A stretch of DNA of 64,000 bases from Rhexocercosporidium sp. MPI-PUGE-AT-0058 (taxonomy: Eukaryota; Ascomycota; Leotiomycetes; Helotiales), in contig JAGTJL010000007.1 in NCBI GenBank assembly GCA_020746875.1, forward strand, positions 1,178,001 through 1,242,000, read 5' to 3'. Made by a program: the position numbers and the translations under genes. The notes under the pieces were generated by a model. That model did no database searches. It saw only the letters and a list, made by a program, of their open reading frames with translations, and had not been told where the DNA came from. Shown here piece by piece: positions 46,702 through 58,240 of this stretch (positions are counted from its first letter, which is position 1; every line of letters starts with the position of its first letter).

Positions 46702-47340
46702 ACGTCGATTCTGAGGTATTAATATCTTTATAATTAATTAATAAAAATTTATAATTTTTTTTATATTTGTATTTATTAGCCCTTTTTAATTAGGTTCGTA
46801 AAGCTAATTGCAATTCGAATCATAAATTATTACGTAATCTTAAATTTACGTTTTTACATACAAAAAACGCCAAAAATCACTGGCTAATAACTTCTTTAAT
46901 AATGAATATTATCTTATAAAACTTAAAATATATGAAGATCGTACAGTAGAAGGCGAAATGAGTGTCGTTGTTGTTTACTTAATTATTTTTAGCGAGGTCC
47001 ATTTCTGGACTACTGTAGCTGTGCCCCTGCCCCGGATGTACCTGGAGGTACCCCCCTCTGCCCTTGCAGAAACAGAAAATTAGCTAGCGACCGTCTCTAC
47101 TATTTCCCCCGTCACTCCTTCCCTCCCTCCTCTTCTTTTGTTTCCTATCATCCATTTTTGTCAGCAAACATGGCGCTATAACTGGATGCTGCACAGCATG
47201 TTTTAATCAACGCATTACTAAAAGAAAGGTTCGAGACCAAGCTAATAGCCACAAAAGCTTCATGCAGGGTTCGCGCTGTCCAGAGAATTCGTCTGAAGAG
47301 ACAACAGCAGTCCGAGGATTCTCTGAAGTAAAGCTTTATT
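46661..47340 (+). mobile_element. Tc1/mariner-like DNA transposon, 5' part (left copy), RIP-degraded
   Basis: Runs from the inverted repeat through an AT-rich leader to a transposase N-terminus near 47171-47331: AAQHVLINALLKERFETKLI then ATKASCRVRAVQRIRLKRQ, the helix-turn-helix of fungal Tc1-like transposases. It is nearly the same as the right copy read from 57163 inward (shared leader GCGAGGTC/GCGAGGCC, GATGTACCTGGAGGTAC, GTCAGCAAACATG). A stop already lies just after the start codon. At about 47340 similarity ends and an NLR relic begins, so the 3' part and 3' repeat are missing. Confidence 0.8.
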
Positions 47341-47344
47341 TAGT

Positions 47345-49262
47345 TAACTAAGTAGATATTAAGAGAACACCTATTAATTATCCGCGTCAGTAACCTAAAG
47401 GCGAATCAAAACCTTGATAAAGTAATTGAGTCTGTCTAGTCGTGGCTAAGTCTATTAAATAATATAAAATAGCTAATGATCTACGATAATTACAATAACC
47501 TTAAACTACTTAGTAAGTCGGATCCCACGGCAGTAAATATTAGAAAGTTCCTTTCTAAATTATATTAAAAGTTAATTATTATTACGACGCGGTTAGTAGA
47601 GGTCAGAATCGGTCGATCTATTTAGATTCAGAAGCTTAATAATATGCGTGATAGCCTAGAGATTTTATTAAACGTGTCGAGGCGAGAAGGGCTAGTAATA
47701 GCTAAGAACGTTTTAAATTTAAAGCTACTTTTCTAACTTTAACGCTAAATCCTAATGCTATAAAGCTTATAAAAGAGTTAAATGGACTTCCCCTCGCATT
47801 AACTATTACTAGAGTATATCTTAATTAAATAACGAGGAGTTTCTCAGACTATCTTTATTATATAAGGAGTCATGGGTAAGGCTTAAGGAGACTAGCCCTG
47901 AGCTAAGCTCGTACAAAGACCGAGCCCTTTACTCGACATGGCAAATCTCTTTCGATAATATTAAACCGCGGAACCCCCTCTTAGTTAACCTTTTTCGTTT
48001 ATAGGCGTATTTTGATAACTAAGATCTTTGGTTCGAGCTTCTTCGACATGGCGATTCTGATGACCCCGAATGGCTTCGAGAGCTCACGAAAGACGAGTTA
48101 AGTTTTAATAATGCGATGCGGGTTTTGAGTAACTATAGGCTAGTAAAGGTAGCAACGTTTTCACAAGAATCGACCGAGTCTAAAGAGTATAGCATTTATA
48201 GATGTGTTCACTCTTAGATTATTTATACTTTAAATCAAAAATAAGATTACGATCTAGTTAAGCTAGCTGTGAAGTTTATAATAGCACATGTCCCTGAAAA
48301 GAAGAATAGTTAGCTATAGACGATACAACGTCGACTTCTCTAGCATGTAGCGAGATATTCATATATATTTTTAAAAAGCTTAATAAAAGACAATAAACTA
48401 GTAGATAATTGCCATAACTTAGCGATTCTTTACGCCGATTAAGGCAAGCTAGACGAGGCCGAGCGAATATACTAGCGAGCGCTACAAGGCTACGAGAAGG
48501 CATTAGGTCCGGAGCACACGTCGACGCTCTCTACGGTTAATAACCTGGGGAACTTTTATAAAAACTAAAGCAAGCCGGTCGAGGCTAAGCAGACATACTA
48601 GCGAGCGCTGTAAGGCTACAAGAAGGCATGGGGTCCGGAGCACACGTCGACACTCAACACGGTCAACAACCTGGCGATCCTTTACAAGAACTAAGGCAAG
48701 CTGGACGAGGCCGAACGGATGTACCAGCGGGCGCTGCAAGGCTACGAGAAGGCATTGGGTCCGGAGCGCACGTCGACACTCAATATAGTTTATTACTTGG
48801 GCAACGTCTTCAAGCAGCGATATTATGCGGCTGGTAAGCTTTCAGGCCGTAATATTGTGCTTGCGTACATTAAGCAGTTGGCCAGCCTTTGCCTCAGATT
48901 TCCACACTCAAGACTGGCGCTATTTGGCTATGTTGGGCGGGCGTTCGTCTGGGTGGGAGACGATGAAAAGTCTGCAGCTGCCTTCGCGCATCAATTGGCT
49001 TTAAACTCTGCTTATAATGCTTTTTGTAATGGCTGTGGTACCAATCTAACTGATAGTACTAGTCGGCTTGTTTGTAGGGTTGTGAAGACAGTGATTTATG
49101 TAGGAGCTGTTTTGATAAACTGGGAAGTAATGGACTTGGAGATATTTCTCTTTCATGTTAAGGCCACAAGTTCCTTGATTTGGGCGATTTCAGTAGGGCT
49201 TCAACCGATGATGCGATATATCGCGTATCAGTCGAGGAGTGGTTGAAGAGTATAGCACTATA
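47345..49262 (+). pseudogene. NB-ARC / TPR / ZZ-finger NLR-like gene, RIP-mutated
   Basis: In one main frame I read an NB-ARC core (SVxSWLSLLNNIK, LMIYDNYNNLKLL, the IIITTR strand, SLEILLNVSRREGL), then LNGLPLALTI, KETSPELSSYKDRALYSTWQ, DPEWLRELTKDELSFNNAMR, a winged-helix end with LAVKFIIAHVPEKKNS, three 42-residue kinesin-light-chain-type TPRs with an exact 126 nt period (units at 48442, 48568, 48694; GKLDEAERMYQRALQGYEKA), a helical region and a C-terminal Cys-rich ZZ-like finger (CNGCGTNLTDSTSRLVC, shifted frame, then DLCRSCFDKLGS). Trp and Gln codons are repeatedly TAG/TAA (RLxAYFDNxDLW; IYxRALQG; YKNxGKLDEAE). Such proteins are fungal NLRs linked to non-self recognition; this copy is dead. 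Its 5' end is cut by the transposon fragment. Confidence 0.85.
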
Positions 49263-50101
49263 AATAGGAATAGTTAAAAGAAATCATATTGTCAAAGATG
49301 AGTAACCTTGCAAGCACGCTCAGAAAATCTTGTATGCCTGAACAGGACGGTGAATATGGAAACAGAAGTGCTAGAAAGGCTTCATTTCGCCATTCCGTTG
49401 AGCAGGCCTAGCAACTTACTAAGTAAAGCTTTGGGGGAGGTGTGGGGTCTGTCCCTTTTAGCCGAGAATCGTTAGTTCCGTCCTTTGGAGGTACTAAACC
49501 GCGTGGCGGCCCTGCAATTATTTGCAAGCCACAACAGCCACAAGGCTTAAAAGGGTCTCGGACAAAAAGCATGGATCTAGAGCTCAGATAAGAACCTTTA
49601 AAACGTGTAAGGGACGACAAGAGCTTGCCAGGGTAGCTGTGGTTAAGGGCTGGTACTAAAGCCTGAATAGTAGCTTTATATTAGTCAAGCAAAAGGGCAA
49701 CGATCCGAATATTAAATTTTATTCGGAAGGGGTGAAATTGGTACTAAATAGCTATATAATGCTTCTGATGTTTTATTTCTGTAGACTCACAAGCTGATGT
49801 GGAGTTGAGAATGTGTAAAGTCAAAGTACCGGTACTTCGGGTTTTCTTCCATCAGGTCCACTACAAAACTCGGAACCCCCATGAAACCAGCACGGAAATC
49901 CCCTCGTTCCCGTCTACTGGTATTCGGGTTGCCATTTCGAGGAATGCCAGAAGCCGAATACTTCTGTCTGACAATATCTTCCAACGTACATTTCGTCTTT
50001 GGCAAACAAGTGAGTGCTGCCATTCTGTGCAGCCATCGCAGTTCATTCATCGCGCCTAAGCGAGCCGCGTTTCTCATCGACTACCCAAAGGATACCTCCG
50101 C
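49263..50101. other. Intergenic region inside the island
   Basis: No gene assigned. A 96-codon minus-strand frame (49787-50077) and an 86-codon plus-strand frame are open but unrecognised. Confidence 0.4.
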
Positions 50102-52099
50102 TCACTCCGTACTCTCTTCCGACCACAAAGGAATACTCTCCCAATCATTCTTCCAATCCGCCGTCTTCTGCGGCCAAATTTCTCTATACAGCGGCTGGTA
50201 CACCTCCTCATACCACAACTGTTCCTCATCACCAAGCATTCGTTCCCATGTACGTCCACAAACAGCCGTTTCCTTCTCCTCGATCGCTATAGCCCTTGCC
50301 ACACCACCACCGTCTCGCTTACATATCCACGGGCGAGCGAACCATCTCATCGCAGAAGTTTCCGTCGATGAGCGACAACCGCGCGAACTAAAGCCTTCCT
50401 TATGAACCAGCGTCAGCCTGAGATATTCCAAGCCGCCATCGGCCGAGGAGATCGTGTTGAAGATGGATAGTGCTAGAGGAGCATCCACGGCGATATTAGT
50501 CCATGTTTCGCGGAGAAATGTCGGCCGCGTCTCCTCTCCCTCGGAGTCATAGTCATATTCAATGTTAAACGGATGCTCCCCGTCGACCTCCTCATCCCAG
50601 AATTCCTCATCCGGGCCGATCGTGTACCGCAGCGTCAGCACAAGGTGTCTCAGCCTCGGCAGCTTTGCCAAAGCACGGTAAGTAGCTACTTCTTGCTCGT
50701 CGCTTCTGGTGCGGTTGATTGGGATGCGGAGGTGTGTGAGGTGCGGACTGTTAGACGCAAGAAGCTGTATATCTGAACCGGAAAAAGTGGCGAGAGGGTT
50801 GCGTGAATCGTTACCGACGTCTCGAACTGGGTTGAGTGATAGCGCGTGTAACGATTCTCCGTGGCGATGTACGATGATCTCGAATGTCTTGGGACTGATG
50901 TAACCGGAAAGTTCAAGCCGTTCGAGTGAACTCAAACTCGACAGAAGGAGGTTGAGCGCATTTTGCGATTGCTCGGTCTCGTCTTCGATAGCAGACAGAT
51001 TTAATTTCTCCAGCGACCTCAGATCGCCCCGCGAAGCGACCTCGGCTAATACAATACCATCACTGAGATGCCATGGCATGACGATGGAGCGCAGGACGGA
51101 GAAGTCTGCGTGCTGAACCCAGTGGTCGATACCGCGCGGTACAAAGTCCGGAAAGACCAGACTCTGAAACTTACCCGGCGTCGACGAGCGTGCCGTGGCT
51201 CGTTCGATGGTATCGTTACAGCTCGCCTCGCCAGGGGAAAATCCTTTCCAGGCGGGTTTCCCGAGGGCCATCGCCTGGTCGATTTCGAGCTCTCCGGGCG
51301 TCTCTTGGGAAATTACGCACAGGTGAGCGAGGTTCGGTGCTAGTCCGGCGACCATCTCCATGACGGCTTCTTTGCCGTAGTTTAACAGGCCTCCAGACTC
51401 ATAAGAGCCCACGCGGAAAGCGATGCTGTATAGCGACGGGTGAGTGCAAAGTGCGTAGTCCTCTTTCGAGATGGCCTTGTGTTCGTCGCGGATCTGGATT
51501 AAGCTGGGAAGCGAAAAGTGATGTACATGGAGCCTCGTTCCCCTTTCCGCCGCCATCGAAAGCACAGCTGGAGGTACGTAATATCCCGCTGACCAAACTA
51601 AATCTTTGAGACCGGGAAACTCGCTTATGAATTCGGATAAGGCATCCCAAGATTCGGATTCGCGGTCCCGGATACTGCCTCCACCGTGACATATGTCTTT
51701 ATGAGATGGACGGCAAAAATCGTGCATGTGAAAATAATGGCGGGAGTTCCACTCATCTCCCTCTTCTTCATACATATTTTCCCTTTCCCTGTGCCATCTA
51801 TCCGCGTCCCTGGCTTTCTCTTCGGCTGTCTCGAAGAAGGAGATCTTGAGGCGGCGCACGTGACGATGCCGTCCGGAGGTGAGGAGAGTGTTCCATCGCG
51901 ACAAGGTGCTGCTCAAGTACTGGGGATCGTAAATTTTGAGCTCGATTTGAGAGAAAATCTGTGCGGCGCTTGCGATATGACAAGTCCTGCTTGACAAGGA
52001 GAACGCGAGCAGACTGGGTCGCACTGTTGATCCGCTGTCCAGGTATTCGCAGATGCGCTCTAGAATAGGGAGAGGCAAAGTTTCTATGGTAGACGCCAT
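50102..52099 (-). CDS. F-box protein with leucine-rich segments
   Basis: One uninterrupted exon of 665 codons. The N-terminus ETLPLPILERICEYLDSGST followed by PSLLAFSLSSRTCHIAS is an F-box, the Skp1-binding part of SCF ubiquitin ligases. Further on are irregular leucine-rich stretches (LEKLNLSAIE, LSSLSSLERLELSGYI, SPHLTHLRIPINR, LRHLVLTLRY) of the kind that recognise substrates. The C-terminus is acidic/aromatic (WKNDWESIPLW). The gene is GC-richer than its surroundings and has no RIP-type stops although it lies between a degraded NLR and a degraded HET gene. The substrate is unknown. Confidence 0.85.
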   Translation of the reverse strand: MASTIETLPLPILERICEYLDSGSTVRPSLLAFSLSSRTCHIASAAQIFSQIELKIYDPQYLSSTLSRWNTLLTSGRHRHVRRLKISFFETAEEKARDADRWHRERENMYEEEGDEWNSRHYFHMHDFCRPSHKDICHGGGSIRDRESESWDALSEFISEFPGLKDLVWSAGYYVPPAVLSMAAERGTRLHVHHFSLPSLIQIRDEHKAISKEDYALCTHPSLYSIAFRVGSYESGGLLNYGKEAVMEMVAGLAPNLAHLCVISQETPGELEIDQAMALGKPAWKGFSPGEASCNDTIERATARSSTPGKFQSLVFPDFVPRGIDHWVQHADFSVLRSIVMPWHLSDGIVLAEVASRGDLRSLEKLNLSAIEDETEQSQNALNLLLSSLSSLERLELSGYISPKTFEIIVHRHGESLHALSLNPVRDVGNDSRNPLATFSGSDIQLLASNSPHLTHLRIPINRTRSDEQEVATYRALAKLPRLRHLVLTLRYTIGPDEEFWDEEVDGEHPFNIEYDYDSEGEETRPTFLRETWTNIAVDAPLALSIFNTISSADGGLEYLRLTLVHKEGFSSRGCRSSTETSAMRWFARPWICKRDGGGVARAIAIEEKETAVCGRTWERMLGDEEQLWYEEVYQPLYREIWPQKTADWKNDWESIPLWSEESTE

Positions 52100-52783
52100 T
52101 GAAATGATTCTTGCCTGAGTTGAAATCGCATGTAGAGAGACCGGTTGAGTTGAGAAAAATATTGGAAAGATTGGGTTGAGGTTGAGTTCGGATCAACGAA
52201 GAGATATGCTTGGGCAACTAGTGTCGCACTAGCGGACCTAAGCCCCCAGCAATGGACTAGAAGGCCTCCCGTTGTTCGCGCACCTAGAAATCAACTGAAA
52301 TATTTACATCCTACTTTGTATTACTCACTTGTTTTGTTCTATGACGTCTAATATTAAAGGCTTTCAAATAGCGACGAGTTCTTCCGACAGTTTCGATAGC
52401 GGGAGACATCATAGTGAATATGAAAGAGTAAGTGCTCTAGTCTGAAAAATCATCTATTGCTAATAACAATAATAAAATAAGAGGTAAATAGCAGCAGTGT
52501 CGAAAATAGAGAGAACAGAGTCGCTGACCGCCGGCGTCTTAATAGTAACTTCAGCTTATAAGTAGCAGCAGTGTCGAGAACAGAGAGAAGAGATTCGCTA
52601 ATGTTATATCTTAAGAAGTATGTATGATTAAATTAACCCGGTAATATAGCTAATTAGTATTTTTAAACTTTTCTAAGCGGTAAGTTAGCCTATACGCTTC
52701 TCCATTCATCTAATGCATATACAGATTTAAAAATATAAGAAGCCAAGAACAAATGGACCCACTCGCCTGACAGCAAAATCCGG
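52100..52783. other. AT-rich spacer with a direct repeat
   Basis: Contains two similar copies of about 38 nt starting TAGCAGCAGTGTCG at 52489 and 52563 (74 nt apart). Otherwise no recognisable feature; composition becomes AT-rich toward the HET relic. Confidence 0.5.
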
Positions 52784-54690
52784 TTGGATTTATCTTCAAA
52801 ATTATGCAACCGCTGTCGCACAATCGACTTAAGGACCTATCTCTCTTCGTTACCTTATCTAAAGAATAGCTGTAATCTATATCAAATCCTCTCTAAAATC
52901 CCCGAGGAGACTAAGAACAAAAATCCCGAGATTCGGCTGTCTAAAGCTTCGCAATACGTAAAGATTGATGCCGTACTAGGTCTGTGCTTTACTATATTAT
53001 GCTAGATAAATGCTAATACTATTTAGATTCGAAGCCAAAACACAGACTTATTAAATTTCTATAATACATTTCAAACCCTAAAGGTAATTCTAAAAGCTCG
53101 CTCCATTTGGAACTAATTAAGGAATAGATTCGAATATATGACGAAGGCCAATGCTCGCGAATCGGTAAATGCTATCCTAATCCCAATAAAAGTCGAATGC
53201 CAACCCGAGTCATTAACGTGGAAGATAACTATACTACGTGCCTTATTTTAATAGATAAAGAAAATATAAATAAAGGAGCGCAATATATTACTCGATCCCA
53301 TTACTAAGGCACGCTTTCGGAAAAACAAAAGAAAAAGTCGCGTACTACTACCAGCAACGAAAAGGAATAAAAGACGTAAGGATTCCTAATTAAAGAATTA
53401 CCACAAACATTTCAAAATGCAATTAACGTCACTCGAGAACTCGGCCAGCAATATCTCTGTATCGATTCGCTTTATATTATTTAAAGAGAAGGCGGAGACT
53501 AAACTGCTGAAGCTATGAAAATGGAAGCAGTCTTTAAAAATGCTTACTATATAATAACTACCACTTTTACTAAAGACTCAACCGAAGGATTTCTTAACCG
53601 GCTAAAAGAGAAAAGATCGCAATATATATTAGTGCCCAAGTCCTCACGTAGCGAAGTCTACGTTTGCATATCGATTGAAGAAGACTTCGATAGCGACGTA
53701 ATAAAAAAAGTCTTAAATAAAAGGGCATAAGTGCTACAAAAACGAGCCTTGTCACGCCAAACGATCCATTTCACGAAGAGCCAAACTTACTTCGAGTGCG
53801 GCGGTGGGATGCGTTGCGAAATGCTCACTCATATAAAGAAGTAAGTCTACATCTAAGGCTTAGTATTCTAAATACCACTTTTCAATCCGCTTTTCCTTAT
53901 TCGTAATCGAGCATTTACCTAAATAAACCTACTAATTTCTAATCAAATCAACGCGAACTTATCATTTTAAAGTAACCCGGAATTTCCTCGCTTTATCAAA
54001 AGGCGTTATTTATTTACTTAAATACAGCTCTTCCAAGCTCTCTTTACAAATTACTCGACATTTGACATCACAAACCGCATAAACAGGCCCGTTGCGATTA
54101 AGTCACTAATTAAGGCCTTAATTAAAGCTCTCAATACTATAATCTATTATAAGATCTTCAAATGCTTCCTCTACCGAAGTCTCATATAGCAACCGGCACA
54201 GAATATTTCACTGGAGAAGATAGCTTATAAAGATAATAAAATGCCTCCATTATAGTCTTAAATAATATATTACGGGGAGATCTAGTATTTACAACTAGAA
54301 TTTGGAAAATTTAAGTAAAATCATAGTATTCAATTTATAAATAACAAGCCGAGCGACTCGAGTACTAGCTCTAAAAATCATAGATATGTCTTAAAAGCTT
54401 AAATAAGACGGCTACGAGATTGCAAGATCAAATCTGAAAGCGTTATACTCGACGACGCGGACAACAAAGTCGGGCGTGTACACTTTAATACTCAACCTAA
54501 GAGCTTCCTACCAGAAGTAGTTTATGCTATTATAAAAAGAAAGACTAAAAATAATAGCAATATTAATAGTTCGCGACGAAAATATTACGTACTATTTTTA
54601 GCAAAAGGTGCAATGCAACTAAAGCGCGGAACATTTACAAGAGTTAGAATAGGTTCGATCCAGTAACGTTTTCTGCTTCTTAATAATTAA
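52784..54690 (+). pseudogene. HET-domain (heterokaryon incompatibility) gene, RIP-mutated
   Basis: The relic opens with LCNRCRTIDLRTYLSSLPYL and KNSCNLYQILSKIPEETKN. The HET core follows near 53397: LPQTFQNAINVTRELGQQYL then CIDSLYII, and later KMEAVFKNAYYIITTTF, SEVYVCISIEEDFDSDVI, VLQKRALSRQTIHFTKSQTY and FECGGGMRCEML. The C-terminal part (VAIKSLIKALIKALNTI, YGEIxYLQLEFGKFKxN, LKAxIRRLRDCKIKSES, LFLAKGAMQLKRGTF) is also clear. Stops replace Trp or Gln at motif positions (IIxREGGDx; NKRAxVLQ), all explained by C-to-T or G-to-A changes. HET proteins trigger cell death after fusion of unlike hyphae; this copy cannot be made. Confidence 0.87.
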
Positions 54691-55789
54691 AACAATACGA
54701 CACAAATCCTTTAATATATTCTATTTGCAGTTCGATTTTGTATTTTCACCTTTTTTCTTCTTGAACGAGGGCTGGATTCCTTTCTTCTTCCTTCGCTTAG
54801 CAAACAAAAACGCCTAATAATTAGACATACAAATTAAGCGCAGAAAAGAATGCCTCAAAAGCTGAGGTGGCATAAGAGTTGAATTTCAACGCTTAAACCT
54901 TTTAAGATCTCCCCAAATCTTAAATAAATCTCAACTAAATAGAATTTCCGGGGCAATTCCTGTCGTGATGCAAGTAGGAACATGGAAGGGCTGAGAGTTC
55001 TACGTTTCTGTGACGCCTCAAAATAAAGTCGGAAGTAAAGGAGTTTGAAATATTTAACTCACGCGGTGGCACAGATTTATGGAATTGCAGAAGAAAGACA
55101 CGTTGTGTACTCCTCCTGGTTTCTAATTCTCCCAGCTACTGTGTTGTCGACCGTACATGTATTCTAGCTTCCATTACCCGTCAAATCCCGCTCTGAAATC
55201 GCATCTCATTAGCTCTATCCTATCTTTTCAAGCCCGCCAATCCCTCATATTCACTGCATCATTAGCTCTCCTTCTATCCTTAGTCCCCTTCCTTCTCCGA
55301 CAACATCTCGGCAGTACAAGCACCTTCTTCCTAATATAAACCGCCAGGTCGATCTCGAAACAGCTGCTCTTATTCGCATATATACCCCCATCATCTTTAA
55401 TTTCAAAAATGTTAATCTGCAGGACTTCTAGATCGGTGTGGTCGATTAGCACAAGGAAGTTAAAAGTACTTCTATAGTAATCGATCATACTTGAGTTCAA
55501 AGACGTATCAATGTAAAGTCCTGCGCCTAGCAATGTAAATATAAGTAAGTAATCAGCTGTATGCCATGAAATTTTTAGAAGCAGCTTCTGAAGTGCTATC
55601 AGGGGTCCTTCGACTTGGATTCGAAGAGATTAATCTAGAGATGGCAAATAAAGGCGGTAGTAAGACTTTTGATAGCATAAGGGGATATAGAGTAGAAGAG
55701 CTGATTGATCCAAGGGTGGAGGATGGAAGCAATTAATATTATACTTGTGTGTCGAGTTCGTAAGGCATAAAATGTCGGGGAAAGACATT
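54691..55789. other. AT-rich island sequence, no gene assigned
   Basis: Short open frames at 55157-55339 (plus) and 55565-55741 (plus, MKFLEAASEVLSGVLRLGFE) are less mutated than the flanks but match nothing I know. The latter could be a piece of a gene fused by rearrangement. Confidence 0.35.
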
Positions 55790-57163
55790 ATTTTTATTAC
55801 TGTACCGGAAAGATATTATCTAGTACAGTAATATAGCAACTAAGCAATAAAGTCCTTAAATAAATCACAATCTATTAATCCCCGGTATACTCGCCTCAAT
55901 ATAATACCATCTTACGCGTATACTAGAAAAATATACCATTTTTTCCCGCGACTAAACTTTATAACTTAAATTAAAGATGAACCCTTCGGAGACCACCCCC
56001 AACGCCGGTGCCTAGCCCTCCCATCGCAGCCAGACTCATCTACAAAAATAAGCTAATCGGACTTGTATCTCGATATTCTATATAAGTAATGGTCTCGAAG
56101 GTCGGCATCCCGTTATTATGCGATGCGTCGGATCGTTTTTCGTATCCAGCTTATTAACCTCAGAGTCCGACCGATTAATCTCTCCGATATCTTTTTACGA
56201 AACCTGCGGTAGAGGAAGTCTGCCATTTTACATCGATATAGATAAGGCTATTTGATTAGTAACTTCCTTCATAGGTGGTGTAATACGGCTACGACGGCCG
56301 ACGGTCTTTGTTCTTTAGGTTGGGCATTTCGGACAGCTGTCTCTTTAAACGGATTCTCTGGACGACGCGCACGCTACATAAGGCCTCTGTAGCTATTAGC
56401 TTGGTATCAAACCCTTCTTTTAGCAAGGCGTTGATTAAAATATGCTGTGCGGCATTCAATTGTGGCGGCATGTTTGCTGACAAAAACGAATGACAGGAAA
56501 GAAGAGGAGAAGAGTGACGGAGGAAAATAGTAGAGACGGTCCTGGCCAATTCTGTTTCTGTAAGGGCAGAGGCGGGGTACCTCCAGGTACATCTTGGGGC
56601 AGGGTTGCACAGCCACAAGTGCCAAAAGTAGGCCTCGCTAAAAATAATTAAGTAAACAACAACGACAACCATTTCGCCTTCTACTGTATCTAAATCTTAA
56701 GATTTTAAAAAATTTAAAGTAACTGTATTAGTAGTTGTATTTTAATTAAGTAATTAATTTCTCTTATACAAATTATTTGTATAGTGCTTTATACTTTACT
56801 TAATTGTAAAATTATTATTAATAGAATTAACTTAAAACTCAAGAATCTTAAAATAACATATAAAATACACCTTTTATATAAGTTTAAAGGTTTTATATTA
56901 ATATTTGTGGAAGTTATTAAGAAAATACAAAAAATCAAATTTACACCAAATTTGTATGAGAAAAATTTCTTAGACCTTTAAATACTTAGTTTGTAATATT
57001 ACGTAATACAAAATGAATATCCTTGTAAAATAAAAAATTTCTTATAAAAAATATTATTAATCTTCAGTTTTAGCTTATTCTATTAATAAACCATAGAAAT
57101 ATTAATTATTAAAAGTAGTGAGTTTTGGTGTAAAAGGGGTGGCGGAATGGGGGGGTGGGACGT
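55790..57163 (-). mobile_element. Tc1/mariner-like DNA transposon, right copy, RIP-degraded
   Basis: Read on the minus strand from the repeat at 57163: AT-rich leader, then the transposase with its helix-turn-helix (AAQHILINALLKEGFDTKLI, CSVRVVQRIRLKR near 56310-56470). After several stops comes LIFVDESGCDGRARHRRWGW (about 55985-56045), the DDE-type catalytic strand with the following Arg-rich loop, then SRGKKWYIFLVYA and DGIILRRVYRGLIDCDLFKD down to about 55790. Order and motifs fit fungal Tc1-like transposases. The 3' part of the transposase and its 3' repeat are not seen. No intact transposase exists in the window. Confidence 0.82.
57123..57163 (-). repeat. Terminal inverted repeat, right
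   Basis: Reverse complement begins ACGTCCCACCCCCCCATTCC and pairs with 46661-46701. Outer flank TA. Confidence 0.85.
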
Positions 57164-57165
57164 TA

Positions 57166-58240
57166 CTGCAGAAGGCAGAAGTAAGAGTAGCTGCAGCTCG
57201 CTTTCAGGTAAGCAGGGGGAAACTCTAGCCACACTTTTCAGGATCAGCTACAGTGTGTGAGTGCTGAGGGAATATTGGCATCCGGTGGTGCCGGCAGAAT
57301 TCGATTCTTGTGTCTATTGCGAGAGGATCTCGCTCACTCGTTCCATAAGCACCCAAATTAAGACGCATGTTTACATGCCTAGAGTGTTAAAGGGGTTGAA
57401 CGAACTCGCTCGGTCGACGAGAATTTATTGGAGGGAGCTCTCTTTGAAGAGAGGGATGGTATGATCTCTTTTTGTAGTCGATGGTCATGTTTTGCTTTGT
57501 GTTGAAATGTTTTCACGGGTCATTTGATTTTCCGAGTATCGTAGCTTTGTTTTTAAGCTCAGAAAAATTCCTAAGTTCGACCCTTTAATCAGAGAGGAGA
57601 ATGTTCTTGCAACCGAATGAATTGAGTCAAAATTATGCCCATGGGTAATAATCTTTTCGCTTCCTGTTAACCCTCGGTCGTTGTAAGCGAAAGCGCCAAC
57701 AGGAAGAGAACAGACTGTTAGGTGCTTTGTTACAATACCAATTTGAGCGGCAAAAATGGGAGTCCCGGTATTCACCGGCAATTGCGGTGATTGCAGAGCG
57801 GTCAAGAACTACCTCCCCATGAAGCTTGTTCTCCCTCACTTCATGTGGGGTTAGCTAACGTAGAATGAAGTGGAGACTAGCACCCCACTCTTTGAAGGGG
57901 ACTGTTCTTTAATTTTCCGTTGCAGATCAATACTTTTATCACTTACGACTCGAGTCATTCAAGTAGAGAAGTGCTGTACTAAGAGGCAAATGTGCTCAGT
58001 GATGCACGGTGAAGTAGGGAAGGAGACGCACAATGGTAGGGAACTGGATATCTGAGCACGAGCACATCCCATCTTTGCAAGAAGAAATGATTCAATTTGT
58101 GGAACAATGAGGATCAGTACTACGATGACAGCAGGTTTTGATTCATGTCGTCCCATGGGCGAGATGTTTTTAAGGACGAAGGGTGATCCCCAACATTTTC
58201 GTTCAAGTCACTTCTCTCTTTGGCACTCATCTTGGTCAAG
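57166..58240. other. Intergenic region
   Basis: About 1.1 kb right of the transposon end. No gene recognised; composition returns to that of the gene-bearing parts. Confidence 0.45.

Noticed and set aside
49787..50077. 96-codon minus-strand frame beyond the F-box stop
   Set aside because: Not recognisable and not joined in frame to the F-box gene; left unassigned.
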